Shown: one piece after another, positions 35,032-44,896 of the stretch
Numbering within the stretch: position 1 is the first letter of the stretch
Layout of the letters: every line of letters begins with the position of its first letter
Source: Arthrobacter sp. ES3-54
GTDB lineage: Bacteria; Actinomycetota; Actinomycetes; Actinomycetales; Micrococcaceae
Assembly (NCBI RefSeq): GCF_029504395.1
Contig: NZ_JAQFIF010000004.1
Location: 248,001-312,000 of the forward strand
DNA length: 64,000 nt
Reading direction: 5' to 3'
Position numbers and translations under genes: made by a program
The notes under the pieces: model-generated
Told to the model about the DNA's origin: nothing
Seen by the model: the letters and a program-made list of their open reading frames with translations, nothing else
Database searches by the model: none

Positions 35032-36054
35032 ATGACTGAGCCCACGCCGCGCCACTACCGCTCCGGCGCGCACCGGGCCGGCGGCGGATCCCACTCCGGG
35101 GCGCGGCCCCTCACCAGGCGTGCGGGATGGATCCGGCCGCAGCACCTGACCGCGGGCGCCGTCGCACTCGCCCTTGTAACCGCCGGTGGCGTCTACGCAG
35201 GCGTCCAGGCAGGGATACCGGATCCGCCGGCCGCTGCGGCGACCGCTGCGGCTCCCTCGACGGGGACCGCCGCCGCGCCCACGCCAGTCACCGCCGCCAG
35301 CCGGACAGCTCCCGCATCTGCCCCGCCAGCTAAAGCCCCCGCCGTGCCCGCTGCCCCGGTCCGGGCCATCGGCCCCAAACTGGACGGCCAGATCAGCGCG
35401 ATCATCGATGCTAACAGCGCTTACGCGCTAGGGGTGTCGCTGATAGATCTTTCCGACGGTGTGGTCCACAGCTACGGAGCCCAGGACAAGTTTGTTGCCG
35501 CCAGTACGGCCAAGATCCTCGCCGCGTCCGCGTATTACCACCTAGTGGAGACGGGACGCGCATCGCTGACAGCCCCGCTTGGGGCCTCGACGGCCGGGGC
35601 CCAGATCCGCCAGATGGTCCAGCAAAGCAACAACGATTCTTGGGCGCTGATCCTGCGGGCGGTCGGTCAGCGGGGCATTACGGACTACGCCGCCTCGATC
35701 GGGATCACGTACGACCGAACGGTGAACCTGCTGACTACCGCAGAAATGGCCCGGACCCTCCAGTTGCTCTACACGGGGAAGCTGCTCAATCCGCGCAACA
35801 CCGTTCAGCTCTTGTCCTACATGCAGAACACCAACTTCGAGACGCTGATCCCTCCCGCGGTCCCGCCGGGCGTCGGAATTTATCACAAGTACGGGCTGCT
35901 GTTTGGAAACCTGCATGATGCCAGTGTCCTGGTCAAGGACGGCCGGGCCTTCGTGTTCGTTGTGTACACCCGCGGCCTGAACTATTCGGACATGGGTCCC
36001 CGGACCCGGATCATTCAACAGCTCACCCGGACCGTGACCGCCGCCCTGTTCTGA
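35032..36054 (+). CDS. Serine hydrolase of the class A beta-lactamase superfamily
   Basis: A 340-residue protein with an N-terminal basic stretch, one membrane helix (GAVALALVTAGGVYAGV) and a 75-residue Ala/Pro linker. The catalytic domain shows ASTAKIL (SxxK serine), QQSNND (S-D/N-N type) and YHKYGLL in the KTG position. It lacks a clear Glu166-type omega loop, so true beta-lactamase activity is doubtful. More likely a DD-peptidase-like or penicillin-binding esterase anchored at the membrane. Divergent from the DHFR-like gene. Confidence 0.82.
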   Translation: MTEPTPRHYRSGAHRAGGGSHSGARPLTRRAGWIRPQHLTAGAVALALVTAGGVYAGVQAGIPDPPAAAATAAAPSTGTAAAPTPVTAASRTAPASAPPAKAPAVPAAPVRAIGPKLDGQISAIIDANSAYALGVSLIDLSDGVVHSYGAQDKFVAASTAKILAASAYYHLVETGRASLTAPLGASTAGAQIRQMVQQSNNDSWALILRAVGQRGITDYAASIGITYDRTVNLLTTAEMARTLQLLYTGKLLNPRNTVQLLSYMQNTNFETLIPPAVPPGVGIYHKYGLLFGNLHDASVLVKDGRAFVFVVYTRGLNYSDMGPRTRIIQQLTRTVTAALF

Positions 36055-36077
36055 CGCGATCAGACGTCTGACGGCGA

Positions 36078-39000
36078 TCAGACGGTGACCGGCCCGGCGG
36101 CATCCCGTTCCCGCTCGCGTGTCTTCTTGGATTTCGCGAACCGGAGGTAGAGCGAGGGCACGATGAACAGGTTGAGCAGCGTCGAGGTGATCAGGCCGCC
36201 CAGAATCACGACGGCCATGGGGTGTTCGATTTCATGGCCAGGGATGTTGCCCATGACCACCAGGGGCACCAGGGCCAGCCCGGTGGCCAGGGTGGTCATG
36301 AGAATCGGCGAAAGCCGCTCGGCCGCCCCGCGCAGCACCAGGGCGCGGCCGAAGGTTTGGCCTTCATAGGTTTCCAGGTGCTGGCAGTGGTTGATCAGTA
36401 GGATGCCGTTGCGCGCAGCGATCCCCATCACCGTGAGGAAGCCAACGAGGGACCCAAGGGACAGGACTCCGCCGGTCATGAAGGCGGCAATGACCCCGCC
36501 CACTAGGGCCACCGGCAGCGTGAGCAGCGACAGGACTGCCAGCCGCCAGCTCCGGAAGGACGCCTGAAGCAGCAGAAGGATCAGGACAAGTGCCGCCGCA
36601 GAGTAGATCATCAAGCGGTTCGTTGCCGCCTCGCGTTCGGTGTATTCGCCGAGCAGCTGCACGCTGTAACCGGTCGGGAGATCCAGGGTCGCGAGGCGCG
36701 ACTTCAGTTCGCTGGCCACCTTTCCCAAGTCCGCTCCCTGGGCCAGGAAGGATCCCACCTCCACGCGGCGGGATCCGTTAGTGCGGTCGATCTGGTTCGG
36801 CGTCGCCTGCAGGCTCACGTCGGCGACGTCGGCAAGGCGAACCCGCGTTCCACTTGGGGTATCGATGGGCAGATCCTCGATGCTGGTGACGGACGAGCGG
36901 GTGGCCGGCGTGCTCCATACCTGGACGTCGTAGGCCCGGCCGTCCCGGAAGACGTCGCCGACTTCCTCGCCTGCCACGAGTGTCGCGGCCGCGCGCCGGA
37001 CGTCGCCCGGTTTGAGGCCGTACTTCTGCGCCGCGGCCAGGTTAACCGTGACGGCGATCTGGGGGACTTCCACCTCCAGGGAGACATGCGGGTCCTCCGT
37101 GCCCTCGATCGAGTCCATGATTGCCTTGACCCGTTGCGCCTGTTCCCGGAGCACGTTGAGATCGTCTCCGTAAACCCGGACCAGGATGGGCTCGCTGGCG
37201 CCGGTGATGACCTCTTCAATTCGTTCCTTCAGATAGGTCTGGACGTCACGATGCAGGCCCGGGTAGCCGTTGACGACTTCCTCCACAGCGGCCACCGTCT
37301 TGTCGTAGTCGGCGTGGCGGTCGATGCTGATCCAGTGTTCGCCGGCGTTGACACCGACGATCTCGTCCGCAGCGAATGCCTGCCCGATGTGCGTGCCGCA
37401 GTTCAGGACGCCGGGGACCTTGAGAAATTCCTCACAGCCGCGCTGGGAGATCCTGAACTCTTCCGCGGCAGAGGTTCCCGGTTCCGAGATCCAGTGCATT
37501 AGGAAGTCCCGTTCCTTGAACGTGGGGAACAGGGACGAGCCCATCAGGGGAGCTAGGACCAGGCCCACTACGGCCAGCACGCCAAAGCCTGCGTAGCCGA
37601 ACCGGGGCCGGTTCATGGTCTTGGAGAGGGCAGCGTGATAGCCGCGTTTGAGCACACGGACCAGCGGTGCGTCGCGTTCTTCCAGTTTGGCGTTGCCCAG
37701 CAAAATGAGGGCAAGGGCCGGCGTCACTGTCAGCGCCACGAGCATGGAGGCAAGGACAGCCAGGGTGTAGGAGACGGCAAGCGGCCGGAAGAAGACCCCG
37801 GTCAGCCCCTCCAGGAAGAAGATCGGTACCGCGGCGACCACAATGATCAGGGTCGCGTAAACGATCGGGCTCCGCATCTCCAGGGAGGCTTTCAAAACCA
37901 CCGATGCCGCAGATTCGTCACTGCCAGAGCCCCTAATGCCCCCGGCGCGTCGCTGCCGGAGCCGGCGCATGATGTTCTCGACGTCGATGATCGCGTCATC
38001 CACCACGACTCCCACAGCGATGACCAGACCCGCGAGCACCATCGTGTTGATTGCACTGGAGGTGAAATAGAGCACCAGTGCGGCTGTGAGCAGGGACAAC
38101 GGAATGGCGACGATGCTGATCAGGGCCGTGCGCCACTGGAAGAGGAACGCGACGAGGATCATGACGACGAGCAGGCAGCCGAGCAGCAGCGCAATACTGA
38201 GGTTGGAGATCGCCTCCTCAACGAAGCTGGCGGGCCGGAAGATCGTGGTGTCGAAGTTGATACCACTCAGGCCCGGCTGCAGCTCGTGGAGGGCCTCCTC
38301 CACGCCTTTGGTCACTTCAAGTGTGTTGCCCCACGGCAGCTTCTCGACGATCAGCATGAGCCCGTGCCCGTTGTTGATCACCGCATCACCAATCAGCGGC
38401 TGATGGTCCTCCACCACCTGGGCCACATCGCCCAGATGCAGCGCCACCCCATCCTTTTCCCGAATGGTCACTTGGGCCAGATCAGCGGGAGTCTGGATCG
38501 GCTGGACGTGGCGGATCCCCATTCTCTGGGTCGGGCTGTCAATGAATCCGCCCGTTCCGATGAACCGTCCGGGCGAGTATTTCAGCAGCCCGGCGTCGAG
38601 GGCGCCGGCGGTGACTTCCATGACCTGGTTGAGGGAGACGTTCTGGGCTTTGAGCTTGTCAGGTTCCACCTGGACCTGAAGCATCTGGAGCCGCTCGCCC
38701 CAGATGGCCACATTTGCCACCCCGGGGACCCGCAGCAGCCGGGCCCGGATGGTCCAGTAGGACAGCATGGACATTTCGATGAGCGAATGTTCCGAGGACG
38801 TCATGCCGATCTTCATCACGCGGCTGGTCGCGGACAGCGGCTGGAGCATCACCGGCGGGGCCGCCCAGGTGGGCAGCGCCGCGGTCACCGCAGCCATCCG
38901 TTCGGACACGAGCTGACGGGCGTTGAGCAGGTCGGTGCCCTGGTGGAAGAGCAGCACGATCGAGGACAGCTGGGGTACGGACTTGGACCGGATCTCGTCC

Positions 39001-39233
39001 AGGCCCGGCATGCCGCTCACGGCGGCCTCGATCGGCACACTGACGAGCTCTTCGACTTCCTGGGCGGTCAACCCGAGGCAGGCGGTCTGGATTTCCACAC
39101 GTGGCGGGGCGAATTCCGGGAAGACATCCACCGACGCGGAACCCAACTGCAGGGAACCGAGCAGCATCACGGCACACGCGAGGGCGACAACAACCGTCTT
39201 GAAACGGAGACTGATTCCGATAAGCCAGCGCAT
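36078..39233 (-). CDS. RND efflux pump subunit, CzcA/CusA-like (second pump)
   Basis: A 1051-residue RND transporter with 12 expected helices and two large external loops. SVDVFPEFAPPRVEIQT is the HME-type start. Helix 4 has VVVDDAIIDVENIM with both relay aspartates (412-413), and the C-terminal half has MGIAARNGILLINH. The start MRWLIGIS is chosen over one 15 residues upstream. It follows the adaptor-like lipoprotein gene by 1 bp, so it ends a three-gene operon with another RND pump. Likely exports a metal cation or small hydrophobic compound; Gram-positives lack an outer membrane, so the route is only across the cell membrane. Confidence 0.93.
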   Translation of the reverse strand: MRWLIGISLRFKTVVVALACAVMLLGSLQLGSASVDVFPEFAPPRVEIQTACLGLTAQEVEELVSVPIEAAVSGMPGLDEIRSKSVPQLSSIVLLFHQGTDLLNARQLVSERMAAVTAALPTWAAPPVMLQPLSATSRVMKIGMTSSEHSLIEMSMLSYWTIRARLLRVPGVANVAIWGERLQMLQVQVEPDKLKAQNVSLNQVMEVTAGALDAGLLKYSPGRFIGTGGFIDSPTQRMGIRHVQPIQTPADLAQVTIREKDGVALHLGDVAQVVEDHQPLIGDAVINNGHGLMLIVEKLPWGNTLEVTKGVEEALHELQPGLSGINFDTTIFRPASFVEEAISNLSIALLLGCLLVVMILVAFLFQWRTALISIVAIPLSLLTAALVLYFTSSAINTMVLAGLVIAVGVVVDDAIIDVENIMRRLRQRRAGGIRGSGSDESAASVVLKASLEMRSPIVYATLIIVVAAVPIFFLEGLTGVFFRPLAVSYTLAVLASMLVALTVTPALALILLGNAKLEERDAPLVRVLKRGYHAALSKTMNRPRFGYAGFGVLAVVGLVLAPLMGSSLFPTFKERDFLMHWISEPGTSAAEEFRISQRGCEEFLKVPGVLNCGTHIGQAFAADEIVGVNAGEHWISIDRHADYDKTVAAVEEVVNGYPGLHRDVQTYLKERIEEVITGASEPILVRVYGDDLNVLREQAQRVKAIMDSIEGTEDPHVSLEVEVPQIAVTVNLAAAQKYGLKPGDVRRAAATLVAGEEVGDVFRDGRAYDVQVWSTPATRSSVTSIEDLPIDTPSGTRVRLADVADVSLQATPNQIDRTNGSRRVEVGSFLAQGADLGKVASELKSRLATLDLPTGYSVQLLGEYTEREAATNRLMIYSAAALVLILLLLQASFRSWRLAVLSLLTLPVALVGGVIAAFMTGGVLSLGSLVGFLTVMGIAARNGILLINHCQHLETYEGQTFGRALVLRGAAERLSPILMTTLATGLALVPLVVMGNIPGHEIEHPMAVVILGGLITSTLLNLFIVPSLYLRFAKSKKTRERERDAAGPVTV

Positions 39234-39234
39234 G

Positions 39235-39702
39235 TCACTCGGCCGTATCGAATTCGGTGCCGAGAAGTTCCGCCGCACCTGTCGTGACCACCACGGTCCC
39301 CGCCGGCGGCCCGTCCGTCAGGACGGCAACTTCGCCGTTGATGCGCTGGACCGTGATGGATTGGCGGACGTAGACCCTAGGCTCAGGGTTGGTGTAGACC
39401 CACGCCTTGCCGGAGCTGTCGTACAGTATGGCCCCGTAGGGGACGGTGAGCTTCCCGGTCTGGTGATCCAGGGCAATCACAGCTGTCGCGATCCCGACCC
39501 GTTCGACGGCGTGCTCGGTGAGGGTGAGCCGGTGAAGATCCGTGCCGGGGACTTCAGCGATCTCCGCCGGTTCGCCTTCGGACACCGCGGCCTCCGGCGC
39601 CTGCGCGCACCCTGTGGCGGAGAGCGCCGTAAGGACCGTCACGAACACCGCAACGATGAACACCGCGACCTTGTTGCCCCGCGGCGAAAGTGCGGAGTTC
39701 AT
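39235..39702 (-). CDS. Adaptor-fragment lipoprotein between the two RND pumps
   Basis: A 155-residue lipoprotein (lipobox LSATGCAQ). After it, residues 60-155 match only the C-terminal barrel and membrane-proximal part of RND periplasmic adaptors (LTVPYGAILYDSSGKAWVYT, VLTDGPPAGTVVVTTG). The lipoyl and helical hairpin domains of a full adaptor (usually about 350-400 residues) are absent. It overlaps the first RND gene by 4 bp and abuts the second by 1 bp. It is probably an external partner that joins or gates both pumps. Confidence 0.85.
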   Translation of the reverse strand: MNSALSPRGNKVAVFIVAVFVTVLTALSATGCAQAPEAAVSEGEPAEIAEVPGTDLHRLTLTEHAVERVGIATAVIALDHQTGKLTVPYGAILYDSSGKAWVYTNPEPRVYVRQSITVQRINGEVAVLTDGPPAGTVVVTTGAAELLGTEFDTAE

Positions 39703-42700
39703 GACGCATCCTGGCTTTCAGTCGATGCAGCGGTGCCTTGTCCGGTCCGCACGCTGGGTACTTGCTTCGGCTCGAACCGAAGCAGCGTGGCGGGCACAAC
39801 AAACAGGGTGAAGAAGGTTGTTGTCAGCAGGCCGCCCCAGATGATCACGGCAAGCGGCAGGATAATTTCCGTTCCGACGACGCCGCCCAGGAGGACCAGG
39901 GGCAACAGCGCCAGGGCCGTTATCACGGTCGACATCAGGACAGGTCCCAGTCTCTCCTTGGTTCCGCGGACCACCAGGGCAGGCCAGGGCGCCGAAGCAT
40001 CTGTTGCCCGCAGGTTCCGGACGTGGCCGGTCAGCAGGAGAGCGCCGCGGACGGCTATGCCCAGCACTGCGGCGAAGGCGACAAGGGCCACCAGCGAGTT
40101 GACGCCGCCCGTGGCCTGGGCAGCCAGCACCCCGCCGGACAGTGCCAGGATCAGGCCAAGGAAGAGCGGGGCGGCGAGCCGCCAGCTCCCCGTCGCCGTC
40201 TGCAGCAGCACCAGGATGCCGGCGGCGGCAACGGCCGCGAGCAACCAGAGCCACTGGTAATTGCTTTGTTGCTGGGCGTACTGGGTGAGGATCTCGGCAT
40301 GGTACGAAATCGGGAAATGCATTTGCTGCAGGGCCGTGTCAATGTCGCGCTGGATGTCGGCCAGTGGACGGCCCTGGATATCGGCCTTCACATCGATGCG
40401 CCGCGAGGTGTCGTCGTGCAGGATCACGGACTCGTTCCCGACCATGGTCACTTGTGCGACATCGCCGAGGCGGGCATGCCCGCCGTTGGGGGTGTCAATG
40501 ATCAGGTTGCGGACGCTGTCCAGGCTGTTGTGGGTGGCAGCGTCCCCCTTCACGATGACCGAGAAGACTTTCTGGTGTTCGTAGAGGTTGCCGACTTCAA
40601 TGCCCTGCAGAAGGGCGGCGGCGGCGCGCCGCACGTCACCGGGGACGACGCCGGCCTTTTGGGCCGCGGCGAGGTCCACCTTGACTTCGGCGATCGGCTG
40701 CTCGGCGGGCAGGTCGACGTGGGGATTAGCAACTCCGGCCGTGTGCTCCAGGAGTTGTTGCACCTCCGCCGCCTTCTGCCGAAGAATCGTCGGGTCCAGC
40801 CCATAGACCCTGACGGCAAAGCCGCTGTCGGCTTCCGCCCGGATCTGGTCGATGCGTTCCTGCGGGTACGTGGAGATTTTGCTGGTCAGGCCCGCATAGC
40901 CGGCGATCACGCGGTCGACGGCGGTGGCCGTGTCGGCGTAGGACGCGTCCGGGGCCACGGTCACCCACAGTTCGCCGGAGCTGACATCGCCGACCTGATC
41001 CGAGGTGATCGCGCGCCCGATGTGTCCTCCGACGTTAGCCACGCCTGGCAGGGTGCGCAGTTCGTCGGCGGCCGCCTCGGTGATCCGGCTCATTTCCTGG
41101 TCCGAGGTGCCTGCTATCGCGCTCCAGTGAACCACAAGGGTCTTGTCCGCCAGCACCGGCACCACGGGATGGGTCCCGGCCAACTGAGGTGCGAGCGCCA
41201 GTCCGGCCAGCCCCACTACCGCGGCGGCCGCGAACACCCACCGCGTCTTTTGCGTTAGGCGCGTCACCGTGCGGCCGTATGCGGCTTGCAGCCGCGCCAG
41301 CGAGCGGCGTTCCGGAGCCTTGGAACCACCAGGAAGGACGAACGCCAGTGCCGCCGTGACGGTCAGCGCGACAATCATCGAGACCACCAGCGCGAGCAGA
41401 TAGCTCTGCACCAGGGGGCCGAACAGGGCGCCGTTCTCGCCGGAAATAAAGAAAGCAGGCGTGAGCGCCAGCGCCATGATCAGCAGCGAATAGAGGATGG
41501 GTGTGCGGGCTGCCCGCAGGGCGCCCGGGATAACTGAATCGCGTCGGTCCTGGTCCTGGTCCTTTGCCCCGGCCGCGTCCGTCCCGCCGTCGCCGGATGC
41601 TGATTCTGGCCTGGGGTCTGCCCTGGCGGCGGTGCTGCGTGCCCGCGCGATGCCGTTCAGGTCCTCCGCAACGTCTCCCACGATGACGGCCAGGGCAAGC
41701 ACCATGCCGGCAAGGACCATGGTGTTCATCCCGGTGCCGCGCAGATCGAGCACCAACGCTGCCGAGGTCAGCGAAACGGGAATCGTGATCAGGCTGATCA
41801 GGGCCGTGCGCCAGGAACGGAAGAATGCGCCAAACAGGGCAACGATCAGCAGCAGCGCTATCAGCGCAGCGGTTCCGATCGTCCCGACTTCTTCGTCGAT
41901 AAAGGAGGCCTGCCGGTAGACGCTGGTATCGACCGTGACTCCGGGCAAACCGGGCTGGAGCTCGCGGAGGGCCTCGTCAACGCCCCGGGTCACGTCGATC
42001 GTGTTCGTTTCCGGGAACTTCTCGATGACCAGCAACAACTCGGCGTCCTTGCTCAGCAAGGCGTCGCCGATCAGCGGCTGGTGGTCGGTTGCCACCGTGG
42101 CCACGTCCTTGAGCAGGAGCTTGCCTGGCGCACCCTGGACGGGAACCTGGCCCAGGTCCTCCGGGGTAGTGATCGGCAGGACATGCTGAACGCCGATCCG
42201 TTGGTGGCTCGTCTCGAAGAAGCCACCGGTGCCCGGTGTGGATGCTTCCAGGTAGCTCAAAGGCGAAACCCAGACGGAGTTACCGGTCGTCTTGATGACT
42301 TCGTCGAGGGTGACCCCCTTGGCTTCCAGCTGCGCCGGATCCACCAGGACTTGCAGTTGCTGGTCGCGCAGGCCCCAGATCGCCACGTTCGCAACGCCGG
42401 GCACCGCCAAGAGCCCGGGCTTCATGGTCCAGCGGGCCAGGACGGAAATGTCGATGGCCGACATGTCTTTGGAGGTCAGCCGAATCATCATGACCCGGCT
42501 TGTCGAGGACAGCGGCTGCATCAGCACCGGCGCCGCCGAAACATTGGGCAGTGCCCGCGCCTGGGTCAGCCGCTCCGAGACTAGCTGGCGTGCGCGGAAG
42601 AGGTCGGTCCCCGGCTTGAAGACCATTTGGATGGAGGAAAGGCCCGGCACGGACTTGGACCGGATCGCCTCCACCCAGGCCACCCCGTTCAGCAGGTCGG

Positions 42701-42911
42701 CCTCCATGGGGGAGGTGACGAGTTGCTCCACCTCGGCGGCCGAGAGTCCCAGGGCTTCAGTCTGAATCTCTACCTGCGGCGGGGCGAACTCAGGAAAGGC
42801 GTCCACGGACATGCTCGGCAGGTTGGTGAGCCCGAGGGCAAGGATTCCTGCCGCAGAGGCCAGGACCAAGAGCCTGAACTGCAAAGTCCAGCGCACGATT
42901 GCACTCATCAT
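39699..42911 (-). CDS. RND efflux pump subunit, CzcA/CusA-like (first pump, altered relay)
   Basis: A 1070-residue RND protein, collinear with its downstream partner (SVDAFPEFAPPQVEIQT; matching segments throughout). Two proton-relay positions differ: helix 4 reads VIVGDVAEDLNGI (Gly-Asp at 412-413 where the partner has Asp-Asp), and LGIAVRGALLLTGH replaces the partner's ARNG motif. An inserted hydrophilic loop of about 45 residues follows helix 4. The start is one of two adjacent ATGs. First gene of the three-gene operon; it may be a non-pumping or differently energised subunit. Confidence 0.9.
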   Translation of the reverse strand: MMSAIVRWTLQFRLLVLASAAGILALGLTNLPSMSVDAFPEFAPPQVEIQTEALGLSAAEVEQLVTSPMEADLLNGVAWVEAIRSKSVPGLSSIQMVFKPGTDLFRARQLVSERLTQARALPNVSAAPVLMQPLSSTSRVMMIRLTSKDMSAIDISVLARWTMKPGLLAVPGVANVAIWGLRDQQLQVLVDPAQLEAKGVTLDEVIKTTGNSVWVSPLSYLEASTPGTGGFFETSHQRIGVQHVLPITTPEDLGQVPVQGAPGKLLLKDVATVATDHQPLIGDALLSKDAELLLVIEKFPETNTIDVTRGVDEALRELQPGLPGVTVDTSVYRQASFIDEEVGTIGTAALIALLLIVALFGAFFRSWRTALISLITIPVSLTSAALVLDLRGTGMNTMVLAGMVLALAVIVGDVAEDLNGIARARSTAARADPRPESASGDGGTDAAGAKDQDQDRRDSVIPGALRAARTPILYSLLIMALALTPAFFISGENGALFGPLVQSYLLALVVSMIVALTVTAALAFVLPGGSKAPERRSLARLQAAYGRTVTRLTQKTRWVFAAAAVVGLAGLALAPQLAGTHPVVPVLADKTLVVHWSAIAGTSDQEMSRITEAAADELRTLPGVANVGGHIGRAITSDQVGDVSSGELWVTVAPDASYADTATAVDRVIAGYAGLTSKISTYPQERIDQIRAEADSGFAVRVYGLDPTILRQKAAEVQQLLEHTAGVANPHVDLPAEQPIAEVKVDLAAAQKAGVVPGDVRRAAAALLQGIEVGNLYEHQKVFSVIVKGDAATHNSLDSVRNLIIDTPNGGHARLGDVAQVTMVGNESVILHDDTSRRIDVKADIQGRPLADIQRDIDTALQQMHFPISYHAEILTQYAQQQSNYQWLWLLAAVAAAGILVLLQTATGSWRLAAPLFLGLILALSGGVLAAQATGGVNSLVALVAFAAVLGIAVRGALLLTGHVRNLRATDASAPWPALVVRGTKERLGPVLMSTVITALALLPLVLLGGVVGTEIILPLAVIIWGGLLTTTFFTLFVVPATLLRFEPKQVPSVRTGQGTAASTESQDAS

Positions 42912-43210
42912 GGCCGTTACCCCGCATATCCCGCAGTGTTGCCTGGACCGGGGGAATTACAGTCGATGGTTCGGCGTCGTCGGTAGCCTGGGCCGCCACG
43001 GTGGGCCTGGGGAGTGGGCGGGCCGTGCAGCTGCCCTGCCGCGGAAGCGGTTTCTGTGAAAACGGTGCTGACTGCTTTTCCTGTGCGGCGAACTGCCAAT
43101 ATTCCATTCACGGCGCGGCTCCTCAACCTAAAGCCATGGCGCCCCCCAGCCGTCAAGAGCAATAATGATCTTCGGGCACATAGGCGTCAATAGAGATACA
43201 GGTGATCGCC
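42912..43210. other. Gap between the RND operon and the DUF1918 gene
   Basis: A 299-bp divergent intergenic region that should hold the RND operon promoter. I saw no CsoR/CzrA-type or other known metal-regulator palindrome. An AATATT core near 43100 is AT-rich compared with the surroundings and may be part of a promoter. Confidence 0.4.
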
Positions 43211-43405
43211 ATGAAAGCAGTCGCAGGGGACCGGATCATCATTCGGGGGCACACGGTCGAGTCCACAGACCGGCACGGCCAGATCCTTGAAGTGAGAGGG
43301 GTCGATGGTGCGCCGCCGTACCTCGTCAAGTTCGACGACGGCCACGAGACGATCATGTTTCCCGGCGGTGATTTCGTCGTCGAACGGCCCGGGAGCGGGC
43401 CCTAG
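43211..43405 (+). CDS. DUF1918 protein
   Basis: A 64-residue protein of the DUF1918 family, typical of actinobacteria: VAGDRIIIRGHTV, then GAPPYLVKFDDGHET, an SH3/Tudor-like small barrel. The ATG at 43211 has AGGTGA upstream; a GTG 9 bp earlier is the alternative. Function unknown. Stands alone. Confidence 0.9.
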   Translation: MKAVAGDRIIIRGHTVESTDRHGQILEVRGVDGAPPYLVKFDDGHETIMFPGGDFVVERPGSGP

Positions 43406-43429
43406 AAACTCCGCACTGGAAACTCGGCC

Positions 43430-44884
43430 CTAGAAACTCGACGAGCTCCCGGACCCGGAGAAGCTGCCGCCGCTGGACCCGTACCCGGTGGTGGTGCCAC
43501 CGCCGCGCGCGCTGCTGACGCTGCTGACGCCGCTGGTGAAGCCGCTGTTGAAACTCGGGACCGAGAAGAAGTAGTAGGACGGGTACACCGTTCCGAGAAT
43601 GCTTGGCTCGTACGCGCGGCCGTATCCGGCCTTGGTCCCCGACTGCGCACTGTCCATTTCCTGGCGCATGAGTCCGGCTTCCTTGTCATTGCGGGCATAG
43701 GCGTCGATCAAGGTGCCGGCGTGGTTCTTCAGGAGCTCCGAGAGATGGGTCCGGGCGTCACGCAGCCGGTCCAACGCCGTCTCGGGTGTGATTGAGCCTT
43801 CCGCAAGTTCCGCCGACCAGCGCTCCACATCACGCTGGCTTTCATCACGGAAGGACCGCAGTGCCGCCGCCGTCGCCGAGGTTCCCTCGGCACGGCGCTG
43901 GCTGAGCAGGTTTTCCAGATCGTCCAGGTCACTGCGGAACGGCTCGAGCTGGCGGTCCCAGGCGGCGGGCCACGCTGAGCCGCGGTTGAGCAAGGCATTG
44001 GTATCGGCGATCACGTCGTCCAGTGCGTCGAGTTCGGCCGCGGCTTCGGCGTAGCTCCGGACCAGTTTGAGGTTGGGCCGGCGGCTCAGGTCCCGGCTGC
44101 TGAGGGCATGTACTTGGTTGGAAAGTTCGGTGGCTGTGTTGTAGCGGTTCACGAATGTGCGGTGTTTCTCCAGGACGGTGCTACCGTACCGGGACGACTC
44201 GGGAATGGTGCTGGCGTTGAGCTCGGTGACCTGCAGGTCCATGCTGACGTTGGCGTAGCTGGCATCGCCCCGGGCCAGTTCCTTCCGGCTGGACACCCGG
44301 GTTCGCCACCGCACGATCAGCCACGCCGCAGGCCCGCAGACCGCGGCGGCCACTGCCGTCCAGGCCGTGACGAGGAAAGCTGTGGAACGGTACCACGGCT
44401 GATTGATGAGTTCGGCGCCGCGGCGGATCCCGGCAATGGTGCCGTCGGTCCACTGCGCATCGCGGAGCAGCTCCTTGGAGGCGTTCTGGATGTCCTCGCG
44501 CTGTTCGGGCGAGACCTTCCGGTCCTCACCCATGTACGTCCCCACATGCCGGCCCACCGGATCGAGGGCGAAGATGAACAGCCCGTCCGCCCACTTCTGC
44601 CCGTCGGCGCTGATCCATTCGGGGTGTTCGGTACGGGCGAACCGCAGGACTTCCGCGTTCAGGTTGTCCGCGGCCGTGCCGTTGTACGTGTAGATCGCAA
44701 CTTGGGTGGGCTCGTAAAAGTCGGTGGACCGCACCGCCGGCAGCAGCGTCCTTTGGTCCAACACCCCGGCGCGGTCTTCAACCACGACGGCGGTCGGCGT
44801 CACGGCGAGTGCCACGGAGGCTCCGCCGAGAAGGCCGGCCATCAGCACAACCAGAGCGGCGAGGGCTTTGCACGTGATTCCCAT
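43430..44884 (-). CDS. DUF5129/TPM-like secreted membrane protein
   Basis: A 484-residue protein. A signal peptide (LAALVVLMAGLLGGAS) leads to a TPM-like external domain (VVVEDRAGVLDQRTLLPAV), then a membrane helix at about residue 175. The remaining half is helical and coiled-coil rich, ending in a Gly/Ser tail of about 45 residues with a SFSGSGSSSSF type finish. TPM-fold relatives act in photosystem repair or membrane protein turnover, but the bacterial role here is unknown. Confidence 0.82.
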   Translation of the reverse strand: MGITCKALAALVVLMAGLLGGASVALAVTPTAVVVEDRAGVLDQRTLLPAVRSTDFYEPTQVAIYTYNGTAADNLNAEVLRFARTEHPEWISADGQKWADGLFIFALDPVGRHVGTYMGEDRKVSPEQREDIQNASKELLRDAQWTDGTIAGIRRGAELINQPWYRSTAFLVTAWTAVAAAVCGPAAWLIVRWRTRVSSRKELARGDASYANVSMDLQVTELNASTIPESSRYGSTVLEKHRTFVNRYNTATELSNQVHALSSRDLSRRPNLKLVRSYAEAAAELDALDDVIADTNALLNRGSAWPAAWDRQLEPFRSDLDDLENLLSQRRAEGTSATAAALRSFRDESQRDVERWSAELAEGSITPETALDRLRDARTHLSELLKNHAGTLIDAYARNDKEAGLMRQEMDSAQSGTKAGYGRAYEPSILGTVYPSYYFFSVPSFNSGFTSGVSSVSSARGGGTTTGYGSSGGSFSGSGSSSSF

Positions 44885-44896
44885 TTTCCGAGCCTA

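Noticed and set aside
36055..36077. TCAGACGTCTGA palindrome between convergent genes
   Set aside because: A 12-bp palindrome with no loop; too short and placed too tightly to call a terminator.
37635..39287. A 550-codon open frame on the + strand
   Set aside because: It lies wholly opposite the second RND pump and its composition (His, Gln, Arg, Asp-rich) is what high GC coding DNA gives on the opposite strand.
39738..41258. A 506-codon open frame on the + strand
   Set aside because: Opposite the first RND pump; no recognisable motifs.
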